Assembly: GCA_038562555.1 (NCBI GenBank)
Contig: JBCFBK010000003.1
Location: 124,001-188,000, forward strand
Direction of reading: 5' to 3'
Source of the DNA: JBCFBK01 sp038562555
GTDB lineage: Bacteria > Bacteroidota > Bacteroidia > Bacteroidales > Prolixibacteraceae
Length of the DNA stretch: 64,000 bases
Part shown: piece by piece, positions 34,589-43,469 of the stretch
Layout: each line of letters starts with the position of its first letter
Position numbering within the stretch: the stretch's first letter is position 1
Program-made: the position numbers and the translations under genes
Notes under the pieces: generated by a model
What the model saw: the letters and a program-made list of their open reading frames with translations, nothing else
What the model was told of the DNA's origin: nothing
Databases searched by the model: none

Positions 34589-36748
34589 ATGAGACAATTC
34601 TTTTTTCTTAGTGCATTGATCCTATTCTTTTTTCAGTCATTTTCACAGGTGCTTGAACCGGTAAAGTGGTCTTTCAGCTCAAAGCAGAACGGAAAGGAAA
34701 TTCAATTGGTTTTTAAGGCCGTAATCGACGAGGGATGGCATTTATACGATACCAGCCTGCCAGGAGGAGGACCCGTGCCCACTTCCATTAATTATAACGA
34801 CAGCAGTATGTTTGAATTTGCCGGCGGCTTGCAAAAGCGTCCGATGCCGACTGTGATGTTTGACAAGACCTTTCAGATGGAACTGCGTTATTTTAGCAAA
34901 GAGGTTGAATTTACGCAGACCATCAGGCCGAAATCGGGAAAGCCCATGAGGATTGACGGCTATGTGGAATTCATGGTATGCAATGATGAAACCTGCCTTC
35001 CCCCCACCGAGGCCGATTTTGAATTTAAGCTGAATCCGGAAGCAGAAAGCCGGGAACCGGAGACCGGAACAAGAGACACAAGAGATCAGACACAAGATAC
35101 AAGACAGGAGGTGGAGAACGGAGAACGGAGAATGGAGGACGGAGGCGGAACCCCGGACACCTTAGCAACAATAGCAGGACCAACCGATGCATCGAACCTC
35201 ATAAGCGGAAATGAAGCACCCCGGATCGTAACTTCACAAGGGAAAGAAGGCTCGGGCGATACGCTGTGGTTATTTTTCTTTTTTTCATTCCTGGCCGGAC
35301 TGGCGGCGATTCTGACTCCCTGCGTTTTCCCAATGATCCCGATGACGGTTTCCTTTTTTATGCACAGCGGAGAAACAAAGGCGAAATCACGCTTACATGC
35401 CCTTTTTTATGGCATGTCTATCATTGCAATCTACACCATAATCGGAACGCTGGTGGCTGTAATTTTCGGACCGGGTATTGCCAACTGGTTAAGTACGCAC
35501 TGGCTTCTGAATACGATATTCTTCCTTGTTTTCATGATTTTTGCTTTTTCTTTTTTTGGGATGTTTGAAATCGTCCTGCCCAGCAAACTGGTGAACCGCT
35601 CGGATCGGCAGGTTGACAAAGGCGGGCTGATGGGTTCATTTTTTATGGCTCTAACCCTGGTGCTGGTTTCCTTTTCCTGTACCGGTCCTATTGTCGGTGC
35701 GATCCTGGTTGAATCGGCCGGCGGACAGGTGTTGAAGCCGGTGATTGGTATGTTTGGCTTTTCGCTGGCCTTCGCACTGCCGTTTACCTTATTTGCCCTT
35801 TTTCCCGGATGGTTGAGTCGCCTGCCAAAATCGGGAGGCTGGCTCAATTCGGTCAAGGTGGTGCTTGGGTTCCTGGAACTGGCATTGGGACTTAAATTCC
35901 TGAGTGTGGCCGATCAGACTTACCATTGGGGATTGCTCGACCGGGAAGTATATTTATCCTTGTGGATTGTGATTTTCTCTCTGCTGGGGCTTTATTTGCT
36001 GGGAAAGCTTACTTTTGCGCACGACAGCGAGGTAAAGCATGTTTCCGTGCCCCGTTTGCTGTTGTCGATCATTTCGTTTGCTTTTGTGGTTTATCTGGTA
36101 CCCGGAATGTTCGGTGCTCCGTTAAAAGCCATTTCGGGATATTTGCCCCCGCAATCAACCCTCGATTTCGACCTGCATAAAATTGTTCGTGATGAGGTAA
36201 AGCTGGTAAGCCAGACAGGCGGAACAGCATCTTCTGATCCCAAAAACAGCTTATGCGAAAACCCTAAATTCAGTGAATTTCTGCACCTGCCTCACGGTTT
36301 GGAGGGTTACTTCGATTACGGGCAAGGGATGGCCTGCGCCAAAGCGTTGAATAAACCTGTCTTCATCGATTTTACGGGTCACGGCTGTGTTAATTGCCGT
36401 GAGATGGAAGCTGCAGTCTGGTCGGATGCACGCGTATTGCAACGTCTGAGAAATGACTTCGTAATTATCGCGCTGTATGTTGATGATAAAACCACCCTGC
36501 CTGAGAGTGAGTGGATCACATCCGATTATGACGGGAAGGTTAAAAAGACGCTTGGAAAGAAATATGCGGACTTTCAGATCAGCCGTTTCGGTGTCAATGC
36601 CCAGCCTTATTATGTCTTGCTGGATCATGAGGGCAGGCCGCTTGTTGAGCCGAAAGCATACGATCTGAATCCGGACCATTTTGTGGAATTCCTGGATCAG
36701 GGACTCAAAGAATTTCGCCGATCGGAAAACCGGAATATCGCCCGGTGA
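34589..36748 (+). CDS. DsbD-type thiol:disulfide interchange protein with repeat-derived linker
   Basis: An inner-membrane protein of 719 residues that passes electrons from cytoplasmic thioredoxin to periplasmic thiols. It has a signal peptide (about 1-19) and an N-terminal DsbD-alpha-like domain (WSFSSKQNGKEIQLVFKAV, VCNDETCLPP). The transmembrane core of eight helices carries the redox Cys in LTPCVFPMIPM and FSCTGPIVGA. A C-terminal thioredoxin-like domain carries C600-x2-C603 (GHGCVNCREME). Between the first two domains, residues about 155-186 are an Arg/Glu/Asp/Thr-rich linker coded by short DNA repeats like those in the window's spacers; the frame is kept. This linker is unlikely to be ancestral. 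A terminator precedes the gene. Confidence 0.93.
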   Translation: MRQFFFLSALILFFFQSFSQVLEPVKWSFSSKQNGKEIQLVFKAVIDEGWHLYDTSLPGGGPVPTSINYNDSSMFEFAGGLQKRPMPTVMFDKTFQMELRYFSKEVEFTQTIRPKSGKPMRIDGYVEFMVCNDETCLPPTEADFEFKLNPEAESREPETGTRDTRDQTQDTRQEVENGERRMEDGGGTPDTLATIAGPTDASNLISGNEAPRIVTSQGKEGSGDTLWLFFFFSFLAGLAAILTPCVFPMIPMTVSFFMHSGETKAKSRLHALFYGMSIIAIYTIIGTLVAVIFGPGIANWLSTHWLLNTIFFLVFMIFAFSFFGMFEIVLPSKLVNRSDRQVDKGGLMGSFFMALTLVLVSFSCTGPIVGAILVESAGGQVLKPVIGMFGFSLAFALPFTLFALFPGWLSRLPKSGGWLNSVKVVLGFLELALGLKFLSVADQTYHWGLLDREVYLSLWIVIFSLLGLYLLGKLTFAHDSEVKHVSVPRLLLSIISFAFVVYLVPGMFGAPLKAISGYLPPQSTLDFDLHKIVRDEVKLVSQTGGTASSDPKNSLCENPKFSEFLHLPHGLEGYFDYGQGMACAKALNKPVFIDFTGHGCVNCREMEAAVWSDARVLQRLRNDFVIIALYVDDKTTLPESEWITSDYDGKVKKTLGKKYADFQISRFGVNAQPYYVLLDHEGRPLVEPKAYDLNPDHFVEFLDQGLKEFRRSENRNIAR
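35052..35146. repeat. Low-complexity repeat tract inside the dsbD coding region
   Basis: Degenerate copies of agacacaag/agatacaag and then three copies of ggagaacggagaa/ggagaatgg-like units. Similar words occur in noncoding spacers here: cgttctccgtttt near 10080, gagacacaagaa near 55622, ggaaacgggagaagggag near 40447. In dsbD it encodes the linker residues TRDTRDQTQDTR and ENGERRMEDGG. Confidence 0.7.
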
Positions 36749-36880
36749 TTTTTTGACTGCGGGTATCTTGTTTTTTACACACGTTTAAAATCTTTTCTGT
36801 TTACGAGGCAGGCGACGGGTCCGTATGGCTTACTGTCAGTGATTGTCTTCGTCACGTTGATAAATGTTTTAAAGCAAAAG

Positions 36881-36912
36881 TTCGTATCGGTTCTTTATTT
36901 ATCTTAACTTTG
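36881..36912 (+). promoter_or_regulatory. Weak promoter candidate for the coiled-coil lipoprotein gene
   Basis: TAACTTTG at 36905-36912 matches TAnnTTTG exactly. The -33 candidate TTCG at 36881-36884 has one mismatch and a 20-base spacer. The lipoprotein ATG lies 43 bases downstream. Confidence 0.4.
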
Positions 36913-36955
36913 AAGTATTAAAACCAACAAATTTTTGCTAACCCAAAAAACATTC

Positions 36956-38635
36956 ATGAACATGAAAAAACTATTACTCCTGTTGCTGACTACAGGCATT
37001 TTAATGACAGGCTGTATTGAGAATGAGGAATCCGAATCAGTGAAACAAATTCGTTTGGGCCAGGCCGCCCTGCTGCAGGCTCAGGCCGATGCCGCACTTG
37101 CGCTGGCCAATTCGCAGGTAGCTATGGATGCAGCTAAAGCTGCGATGCTGGCTGCAGAAACCGATTTCTTAAAAGCTGAAGCTGCGCTTATAACCGAAGA
37201 GACACGTCATCAGGCGGCTATGAACGCTCTCGAGGAGGATCTGCGTACTGCCGCAACGGCTGCCGCCAAAGAAGCCCTGGAAAAGGAAATGCAACTCATG
37301 GAGTTGTATTTTGAAAACGAAATGATAGACCTTGAGAAGGACAAGGTACGGGCACAGACGCAATTGCTCGAGAAACAATATGCCTACCAAATTACCAAAA
37401 ACGAGTATGACGAGGCTATGGCAAAAGCTGCTGCCGATCATGAACTGGCTATGAAGCAAATTGCCGCTGCGGCTAAGGACAGCGAAACGGAAGCATTGGT
37501 GACAGGTTATGAAGCAGCCTATGAAAAATGGAGTAATCAGTATAATTTTGTTACCAGCATGGAAGATGAAATACTCGACCTGCAGCATAATCTTACGCTG
37601 GCAAAAAATGATGCTGCGCCTTTTATTGACTACCTGAGATACCAAAGGGAACAAGCCCGGGAGCGGTTGGATTATATGACCAGGGAGCTTGCTATGATGC
37701 AAAATATATCGTTCGGAGATATCAAAGTCACCCTGGAAGCCGAGAAGACCCGGATAACGACAGCGGTTACCGCCATACAGCAACAACTGGTGAGTAAGGC
37801 CGCTTCCCGGATGCTAGCGATGGGTAATCTGGAGCAGGCGGAGTTGGCTTATGAAATTGCACTTGATGAGTATAAGGCCGTTAACCGGGACATGAAAAAT
37901 GCAGAAGCCGATACGCTTGAAGCCTATAACAATTACTTCGTTTATAAAAACTGGAAACGCAAGGTTCAAAACGAGCCGCTTTTAGACGTAAACGGTGAAA
38001 TTGTATTTGTTCCGCTGGCCGAAGCTGTCGATGCTGAAAAAGGAGATGTAGATGCAAACGGTAATTACCTCAGTCTTCACGACGCTGCAGAAGTGGTTCT
38101 TGCCGGAGATAAAGCGAAGGAAGCCGAGGATGTCTGGAAGGCAGCGCTGGAGACCTATCAGGCTTTGCCGCAGAAATGGGAGGAGGCAAAAGCTGCCCGG
38201 GATGAGGCTAAGGTGGCGTATGATGCAGCCCTTGCCTCGCTGACAAGCCAGGTGGAGGAAATGCAAAAACTGATGATCCAGTTATCCCTCCTTTACGAAG
38301 AACTTGATTTCGTGTCGGAAATGCTGGAGGAAGTGAATAATTTTGATGAAATGATCGAATATGCAGAACAGCAGGTGGCCGAGGCTCAGGTTGAACTGAC
38401 AGACTGGACCGCTATTCTGAGTTCGGCGCAGGTAGCCCTGGCCGAGGGTAAAAGCTTTGACTACTACGACCGGGAATCAGAATCTTACGAAGGATGGAAT
38501 TTTGATGCCTATATCAGGCAACTGGAAAAAATGCAGACCAGGCTGATTGGCGAAAAGGCCATACTGGAACTCTATAAAGCTGATCTTGACAGTTGGGCGG
38601 CCAAATTAAAGGCCGCACTCGTAGAATTAGGATAG
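36956..38635 (+). CDS. Long coiled-coil lipoprotein of unknown function
   Basis: Not assigned to a family. About 559 residues with a lipoprotein signal (LLTTGILMTGC, Cys20) and then almost continuous Ala/Glu/Lys/Leu-rich helix. Heptad-like runs such as ALLQAQADAALALANSQVAM and ALEKEMQLMELYFENEM cover about 30-330 and 390-550. A short non-helical island near 345-380 contains VNGEIVFVPLAEAVDAEKG and DANGNYLSLHD. Starts at 36956, 36962 and the TTG at 36935 are possible; only the first two place the signal peptide correctly. The helices are long enough to reach across the periplasm if extended. A beta-barrel protein gene follows on the same strand, after a hairpin. A TolC- or OmpH-like bridging role is one guess; no motif proves it. 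Confidence 0.8.
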   Translation: MNMKKLLLLLLTTGILMTGCIENEESESVKQIRLGQAALLQAQADAALALANSQVAMDAAKAAMLAAETDFLKAEAALITEETRHQAAMNALEEDLRTAATAAAKEALEKEMQLMELYFENEMIDLEKDKVRAQTQLLEKQYAYQITKNEYDEAMAKAAADHELAMKQIAAAAKDSETEALVTGYEAAYEKWSNQYNFVTSMEDEILDLQHNLTLAKNDAAPFIDYLRYQREQARERLDYMTRELAMMQNISFGDIKVTLEAEKTRITTAVTAIQQQLVSKAASRMLAMGNLEQAELAYEIALDEYKAVNRDMKNAEADTLEAYNNYFVYKNWKRKVQNEPLLDVNGEIVFVPLAEAVDAEKGDVDANGNYLSLHDAAEVVLAGDKAKEAEDVWKAALETYQALPQKWEEAKAARDEAKVAYDAALASLTSQVEEMQKLMIQLSLLYEELDFVSEMLEEVNNFDEMIEYAEQQVAEAQVELTDWTAILSSAQVALAEGKSFDYYDRESESYEGWNFDAYIRQLEKMQTRLIGEKAILELYKADLDSWAAKLKAALVELG

Positions 38636-38646
38636 GTTCCTTATTC

Positions 38647-38686
38647 CGGCGGTAAAAAATAAACTGAACCTTTCGCCGCCGTTTTT
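38647..38686 (+). terminator. Weak terminator or attenuator between lipoprotein and beta-barrel genes
   Basis: Arms cggcgg and ccgccg with a 23-base loop are followed by five T. The stem is short, so partial read-through into the beta-barrel gene is likely. Confidence 0.5.
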
Positions 38687-38717
38687 GGATAGTTTTTACT
38701 CTAAAATCCTGATTCTG

Positions 38718-39500
38718 ATGAAAAAATTAATTATATTTTTAACGGTCACCATATCCTTTGGACCTTTGGCAGCACAGAAAACGGTACCGGGGCCTGAGAA
38801 GGGAACGGTCACCGTTGCGCTGATGCTGGGCAGTGCTGCCACCTACGAGTCCGGAAACTGGTTGATGCTTCCCGATCCGCCGGTAACTGGTGAATCGTCG
38901 CAAACGGTTTACTCGCCGAACCTGTATAATTATCCCACCCGGAACTCGCTGATCAACATGATCGGCGCTGAGGGAAAATGGTTCTTTTCCGACACATGGG
39001 CATTAAGGCTAAACGGGGCCGGCTTGTTCAGCAGTTCTCCGGCGTACGAAGGAACGCCCGGCGTTGCAGGCTCAGACCCGGTCAGCTCAATCCCGACTTA
39101 CAACGATGTACCTGCGAGAGAAGACGCCGAGCTGATTATGAACGTGGGCGTGGATAAGTATTATAATACCAGCAACAAGAACCTCTTCTGGTACATCGCC
39201 CCGGTTGCCAATTTTCATTATGCCCGGAAAACAGGCTTTGAAGTAACCGCGACTAACCCGGCAACCGATCCCGGAACCACACGCTATGCCGAAGGGTGGG
39301 GAATAGGCCTCTCCGGCATTGCCGGCATTGAGTATTTCGCCAACAGCGGACTGGTATTTGGTTTTGAGATCCGGGGTGCCAGTTATACGTATACCATGAA
39401 TAACATGCTGCCTCAGGATGGACTTAAAAACCTGAAGGCCGACAACCACAATATTGGTTTCCTTTCTCAGCCAATGGTGAAGATCGGATTTAAATTTTAA
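38718..39500 (+). CDS. Outer-membrane beta-barrel protein
   Basis: About 260 residues. The signal peptide (KKLIIFLTVTISFGPLAAQ) is followed by alternating strands with aromatic girdle residues (WFFSDTWALRLNGAGLF, NLFWYIAPVANFHYARK, GLVFGFEIRGASYTYTM). The sequence ends in the C-terminal Phe signature VKIGFKF, typical of outer-membrane barrels. The upstream TTG at 38685 would add 11 residues before the signal peptide and is rejected. It resembles Bacteroidota porin-like barrels (BT1926 type). The coiled-coil lipoprotein gene is directly upstream, suggesting a shared envelope task. Confidence 0.85.
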   Translation: MKKLIIFLTVTISFGPLAAQKTVPGPEKGTVTVALMLGSAATYESGNWLMLPDPPVTGESSQTVYSPNLYNYPTRNSLINMIGAEGKWFFSDTWALRLNGAGLFSSSPAYEGTPGVAGSDPVSSIPTYNDVPAREDAELIMNVGVDKYYNTSNKNLFWYIAPVANFHYARKTGFEVTATNPATDPGTTRYAEGWGIGLSGIAGIEYFANSGLVFGFEIRGASYTYTMNNMLPQDGLKNLKADNHNIGFLSQPMVKIGFKF

Positions 39501-39519
39501 TAGTCGGTTGTAACTTTTT

Positions 39520-39557
39520 AAGATCAGCAGGTGCCGTCGGTAACCTGCTGATCTTTT
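39520..39557. terminator. Strong terminator hairpin after the beta-barrel gene
   Basis: The 13-base arms aagatcagcaggt and acctgctgatctt pair perfectly around a nine-base loop, with three further T after the stem. It can also serve the convergent methyltransferase gene. Confidence 0.88.
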
Positions 39558-39578
39558 TAATGCCCCGAAGGTTGCCGG

Positions 39579-40163
39579 CTATAAATAACGCGGTACGTGT
39601 CGCTTGTAATCTGAATACTGGTCATTAAAATGTCCGGTCATGTATTGTTCTTCACTTAAAATGATAAAGTGGTGTATTACCGTACAAAAAAACGCCGGTG
39701 CGGCAATCAGCATGCTCGGAACAAGCAAAAAGCAGGCAGTAAAAAAGAACCAGAAACTGAGGTACATCGGGTTTCTGGTGATCCGGTATATACCTCCTGT
39801 CTTTATAACATGCGGGGAGTTCGGTAGCCCGACCCGGGTAAAGATACTCATCGTGAAATAGGCCGGAAGCAGGAATAAATTCCCGGCGAGCAGCAAGAGA
39901 ACACTCATTAATTGCTGCACAGCCGGCACCTCGTTTTGAATAAGCCATGGGAACCAAAGGAAAAGGCCGGGTTTAAGGCTGGCGGCAAGCAAAACGGCAA
40001 ACAAAACAGCTACGGTAATTTTTGCTGAAAAGAACAGCCAGGGAACAATGGCGGGTTTGCCCATGGCTCCCTGCCCGTTGCGAAAAAGCTGGTATCCGAG
40101 CAGCAGGGTCGAAAAAAGCGGGAAGGCACTCAGCAGGACTAGCGCAAACCGGATCAGGTTCAT
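39579..40163 (-). CDS. Isoprenylcysteine carboxyl methyltransferase-like membrane protein
   Basis: A 194-residue membrane protein with about five hydrophobic helices. The C-terminal S-adenosylmethionine-binding segment of the ICMT/PEMT superfamily is visible: GGIYRITRNPMYLSFWFFF, then SEEQYMTGHFNDQYSDYKRHVPRYL with the typical EE and YxxYxxxVPR pattern. Substrates of bacterial members are mostly unknown. The start codon overlaps the stop of the preceding HMA gene by four bases (ATGA-type), so the two are translationally coupled. Confidence 0.85.
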   Translation of the reverse strand: MNLIRFALVLLSAFPLFSTLLLGYQLFRNGQGAMGKPAIVPWLFFSAKITVAVLFAVLLAASLKPGLFLWFPWLIQNEVPAVQQLMSVLLLLAGNLFLLPAYFTMSIFTRVGLPNSPHVIKTGGIYRITRNPMYLSFWFFFTACFLLVPSMLIAAPAFFCTVIHHFIILSEEQYMTGHFNDQYSDYKRHVPRYL

Positions 40164-40372
40164 GAGACTCTGCCCTTAAACCGGTATCCAATGCTGTTTA
40201 TCGCCTTTTCTACTTCCTGAAGATCAATGTTTTCTCCGGCTATCTTCACCTCCGACTTATCCTTACTGGCTACCACTTCATCGACCCCTTCCAGCTTTAA
40301 TAATGAACGGGTTACAGCGGCTTCACAATGGGAGCAGGTCATTCCTTCAACTTTAATTGTTTCGATAGTCAT
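40160..40372 (-). CDS. Heavy-metal-associated (HMA) domain protein, CopZ-like
   Basis: A 70-residue single ferredoxin-like HMA domain. The metal-binding motif GMTCSHC places the ligands at C13 and C16. Strand and helix pattern (VEVEKAINSIGYRFKG-like end) is complete. Such proteins carry Cu(I) or a similar soft metal to an ATPase or regulator. No P-type ATPase is adjacent; the only partner is the coupled membrane methyltransferase gene. Confidence 0.93.
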   Translation of the reverse strand: MTIETIKVEGMTCSHCEAAVTRSLLKLEGVDEVVASKDKSEVKIAGENIDLQEVEKAINSIGYRFKGRVS

Positions 40373-40388
40373 AGGGAAAAATGTAAAT

Positions 40389-40425
40389 TGTTAAAACTCT
40401 CAAACTGTTAAAACTCTCAAATTGT
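40389..40425. repeat. Tandem 17-bp repeat in spacer
   Basis: Two near-identical copies of tgttaaaactctcaaac/t, with a third partial copy (attgtaaaattgtttaaa). They lie upstream of the HMA gene start on the coding side. Purine-rich ggaaacgggagaaggg and tcatgactcgctactcatgg runs follow to 40540. Confidence 0.65.
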
Positions 40426-40530
40426 AAAATTGTTTAAACCAAAATCCGGAAACGGGAGAAGGGAGACCGGAAACGAGAAATATGGTTTCAAGCTTGCAGC
40501 AAAGCGCACAGGCTCACGACTCATGACTCG

Positions 40531-41955
40531 CTACTCATGGCTAACCGCTTCCACATATAACTGGGCGGCTTCGACCCGGACGACGACAACTTCTGCATTC
40601 TTTTCGATCATTCCCCAAAGGGAAACAGCATCATAAATCCGGTTGTTGATCAGTACTTTTCCTGAGGGGCGCAAAATAGTATAGGCTGTTCCTGTTTTGC
40701 CTGTCAAAGCGGCAAGTGTCAGGTCGACGCCAACAAACCCCTCACTTTTCTCCTGTACGGAATACAATGAAAGGTGCCTGAATACTCCTGTTTCCGCTGA
40801 AAATAGTCTTTTGCTTAAAAAAAGGCTAAGCACGAACCCGGCAAAAACGGCAACAATAACAGTTGTAAGAGCCTCGGTTATTTTTTCAGGATTTACTCCT
40901 TCAAAATCGAAGTTGATATTGTTGATCAGGCTCAGCACCAGGCCCGCAAAGCTCAGCACGATACCCGAAATGCCGGCTACTCCAAAACCGGGCAGCACAA
41001 AGATTTCGACCGCGATCAGGATCAGTCCCGCGATAAACAGCAGGATTTCCCAGTGAGCTGCCAGTCCTTCCAGGTAAAGGGGAGCAAAATAGGCGGTAGC
41101 GGCAATTATGGCAACGATCAGCGGAAAGCCTATTCCCGGCGTTTGCAACTCAAAATACATACCTCCCAGGATGGCCATGATCAGGATACCCGAAACAACC
41201 GGATTAACCAGAAAGCCAATGATTTTTTCAAGAAAAGTAGGCTTATACTCAATAAGTTCATAATCGTCAATGCCGATGTGGTCGAGTACTTCCGGTATAT
41301 TGGCGGCAATGCCTTCGCAGAAGCCGTATTTAACGGCTTCGCCGGGTGTCAGGGTAAGCACCTTGCCTGTATCGACAATCCCTTTAATATAAACACGTTC
41401 ATCAACCATGGCTTCCGCGATCTTTGGATCGCGGAACCACTTGAAGATGGTGTCGTTTGCGGTGATAACGGTGTCTGCGCCATGTGACTCGGCAGTTGCC
41501 CGCATAATAGACCGCATATACGACTGGTATTTGTCGGGCATCTGTTGTCCGGTCTGGTCGACCACGGTGGCTGCTCCGATCGAAGAGCCCTGGCGCATGT
41601 ATATACTGTCGCAGGCAATGGAAATAAGAGCGCCTGCACTGGCCGCATTATTGTCAATGAAGACATAAACAGGGATGCGGCAGCTTAGAATTTTTGTGCG
41701 GATCGAGTCGGCATCAAGAACAGTCCCGCCATAAGTATTCATATGGATCAGAAAAACGTCGGCCTCCAGGCTGTCGGCTTCGGCAAATGCCTGGCGTGTT
41801 TTTCTCCATGTACCGGGCATAATGTTCTCCCGGATGTCGAATTTATAGACCAGCGTCTTTTGTTTTTCTCCGGGCTGAGTGGCCGATTCCTGCGCAATGC
41901 AGGTAAACAACCAGATAAAAAAGAAAAAGATAGCAGGGATCGCGGCTCGTTTCAT
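40531..41955 (-). CDS. Long NfeD-family protein: membrane-bound ClpP-class serine protease
   Basis: A 474-residue membrane protease. It has a signal peptide (about 1-21) and a ClpP-like Ser-Lys dyad domain at about 35-230. IHMNTYGGTVLDADSIRTKI and VYVFIDNNAASAGALIS contain the nucleophile Ser; the later MPDKYQSYMRS holds the Lys. Four or five membrane helices (VSGILIMAILGGMYFELQTP to VAGISGIVLSFAGLVLSLI) and a C-terminal OB-fold NfeD domain (LTGKTGTAYTILRPSGKVLI) follow. Long NfeD proteins cleave membrane or stomatin-like partners. No stomatin/flotillin gene is adjacent; the flotillin at 11.6-13.1 kb has its own short partner. Confidence 0.93.
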   Translation of the reverse strand: MKRAAIPAIFFFFIWLFTCIAQESATQPGEKQKTLVYKFDIRENIMPGTWRKTRQAFAEADSLEADVFLIHMNTYGGTVLDADSIRTKILSCRIPVYVFIDNNAASAGALISIACDSIYMRQGSSIGAATVVDQTGQQMPDKYQSYMRSIMRATAESHGADTVITANDTIFKWFRDPKIAEAMVDERVYIKGIVDTGKVLTLTPGEAVKYGFCEGIAANIPEVLDHIGIDDYELIEYKPTFLEKIIGFLVNPVVSGILIMAILGGMYFELQTPGIGFPLIVAIIAATAYFAPLYLEGLAAHWEILLFIAGLILIAVEIFVLPGFGVAGISGIVLSFAGLVLSLINNINFDFEGVNPEKITEALTTVIVAVFAGFVLSLFLSKRLFSAETGVFRHLSLYSVQEKSEGFVGVDLTLAALTGKTGTAYTILRPSGKVLINNRIYDAVSLWGMIEKNAEVVVVRVEAAQLYVEAVSHE

Positions 41956-42096
41956 GGTACTTGTTTTATTGGATATTCAAAGGTAATATTTTTCAGCTAT
42001 TCCTGCGAGCCCATGGAGGCAGGCGGCGTCTCTGTTTTTCCGGTAATGATCCGACTCAAAATATTTACTAACTTTACGGCTCCAAAATAAAAGACG

Positions 42097-43443
42097 ATGG
42101 ACTTAAATTTACTTACTGCCATTTCACCGATTGATGGTCGCTACCGCTCTAAAACAGAAAATTTGCAATTTTATTTTTCAGAGTTTGCCCTGATTAAATA
42201 CCGGGTCTTTGTGGAAATAGAATACTTTATTGCCTTATGTGAGCTTCCATTGCCGCAGTTGTCGGGTTTTGACCAAAGGCTGTTTGTTAACCTGAGGGAA
42301 ATCGTTAAGATGTTTTCTGCAGAGGATGCCGGCCGGGTAAAAAAAATTGAAAAAATCACCAATCACGACGTGAAAGCCGTCGAATATTTTCTGAAGGAGG
42401 AGTTTGACAAGCTTGGATTAACGGGGTATAAAGAATTCATCCATTTTGGACTCACTTCGCAGGACATTAACAATACGGCTGTGCCCTGTTCCATACAGGA
42501 TGCGCTGAACAAGGAATATTATCCGGCTGTGGAAGAAATGCTTAAAAAACTGGAAGAACTGGCCGAAACGTGGAAAACGGTTCCGATGTTGGCAAAAACG
42601 CATGGTCAGCCGGCTTCTCCGACCAACCTGGGAAAGGAGATCAGGGTGTTCATTGAACGCGTCACGGAACAGTTGGAACAATTGAAAACGATTGCCTGTG
42701 ATGCCAAGTTCGGAGGGGCGACCGGTAATTTCAATGCACACCACGTGGCCTATCCGGAGATCAACTGGCAGCAGTTTGCCAATCGGTTCCTGAGAGATCA
42801 CCTGCACCTGAAACGTTCGCAATATACCACCCAGATAACCCATTACGATAATCATTCAGCCATTTTTGACGCACTGAAACGCATTAACCAGGTGATACTG
42901 GATCTTGACCGGGACATGTGGACCTATGTTTCGATGGAGTATTTCAAACAGAAGATTAAAGAGGGCGAAATAGGATCTTCGGCTATGCCCCACAAGGTAA
43001 ACCCGATCGATTTTGAAAATTCGGAAGGAAATATCGGGCTGGCCAATGCCTTGTTTGAGCACCTCTCGGCAAAACTTCCCATTTCCCGTTTGCAGCGTGA
43101 CCTTACCGATTCGACCGTTATCCGGAATATTGGTGTTCCGTTTGGCCATACACTGATTGCCATCAGTTCGACCATGAAGGGTCTTGGTAAGCTGATCATC
43201 AATCAGGCTGCCATTGACGCAGATCTTGAAAAGAACTGGGTGGTTGTGGCTGAAGCCATTCAAACTATACTGAGGCGGGAAGCCTATCCTCATCCATACG
43301 AAGCTTTGTTGAACCTGACAAGAACAAACAAAGCGATTAACAAGGAGGTGATCCACCAGTTTATTGATACGCTGAATGTCAGGGATGAACTGAAGGAGGA
43401 ATTGAAGCAGATTTCTCCCCGTAATTACACCGGCATTTTTTAG
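42097..43443 (+). CDS. purB: Adenylosuccinate lyase
   Basis: A cytoplasmic enzyme of 448 residues acting twice in purine synthesis (SAICAR to AICAR; adenylosuccinate to AMP). It begins LLTAISPIDGRYRSK, as in the E. coli-type enzyme. The superfamily signature GSSAMPHKVNPIDFEN is at about 292-307 with the mobile-loop Ser. THGQPASPTNLGKEIRVF and HFGLTSQDINNTA supply catalytic His residues. Length is normal. It lies between the long nfeD gene and an ABC exporter with separate strand or spacing. Confidence 0.97.
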   Translation: MDLNLLTAISPIDGRYRSKTENLQFYFSEFALIKYRVFVEIEYFIALCELPLPQLSGFDQRLFVNLREIVKMFSAEDAGRVKKIEKITNHDVKAVEYFLKEEFDKLGLTGYKEFIHFGLTSQDINNTAVPCSIQDALNKEYYPAVEEMLKKLEELAETWKTVPMLAKTHGQPASPTNLGKEIRVFIERVTEQLEQLKTIACDAKFGGATGNFNAHHVAYPEINWQQFANRFLRDHLHLKRSQYTTQITHYDNHSAIFDALKRINQVILDLDRDMWTYVSMEYFKQKIKEGEIGSSAMPHKVNPIDFENSEGNIGLANALFEHLSAKLPISRLQRDLTDSTVIRNIGVPFGHTLIAISSTMKGLGKLIINQAAIDADLEKNWVVVAEAIQTILRREAYPHPYEALLNLTRTNKAINKEVIHQFIDTLNVRDELKEELKQISPRNYTGIF

Positions 43444-43469
43444 TGACATGATCGTTTAAATTTATTCGG

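Noticed and set aside
35052..35146. Frameshift or insertion breaking dsbD
   Set aside because: The frame is open through the tract and the flanking domains are both in the same frame, so it is an in-frame linker.
40531..41955. Long NfeD protein as part of the flotillin system at 11-13 kb
   Set aside because: It is far from the flotillin gene, which already has a short NfeD-like partner; no sequence evidence links them.
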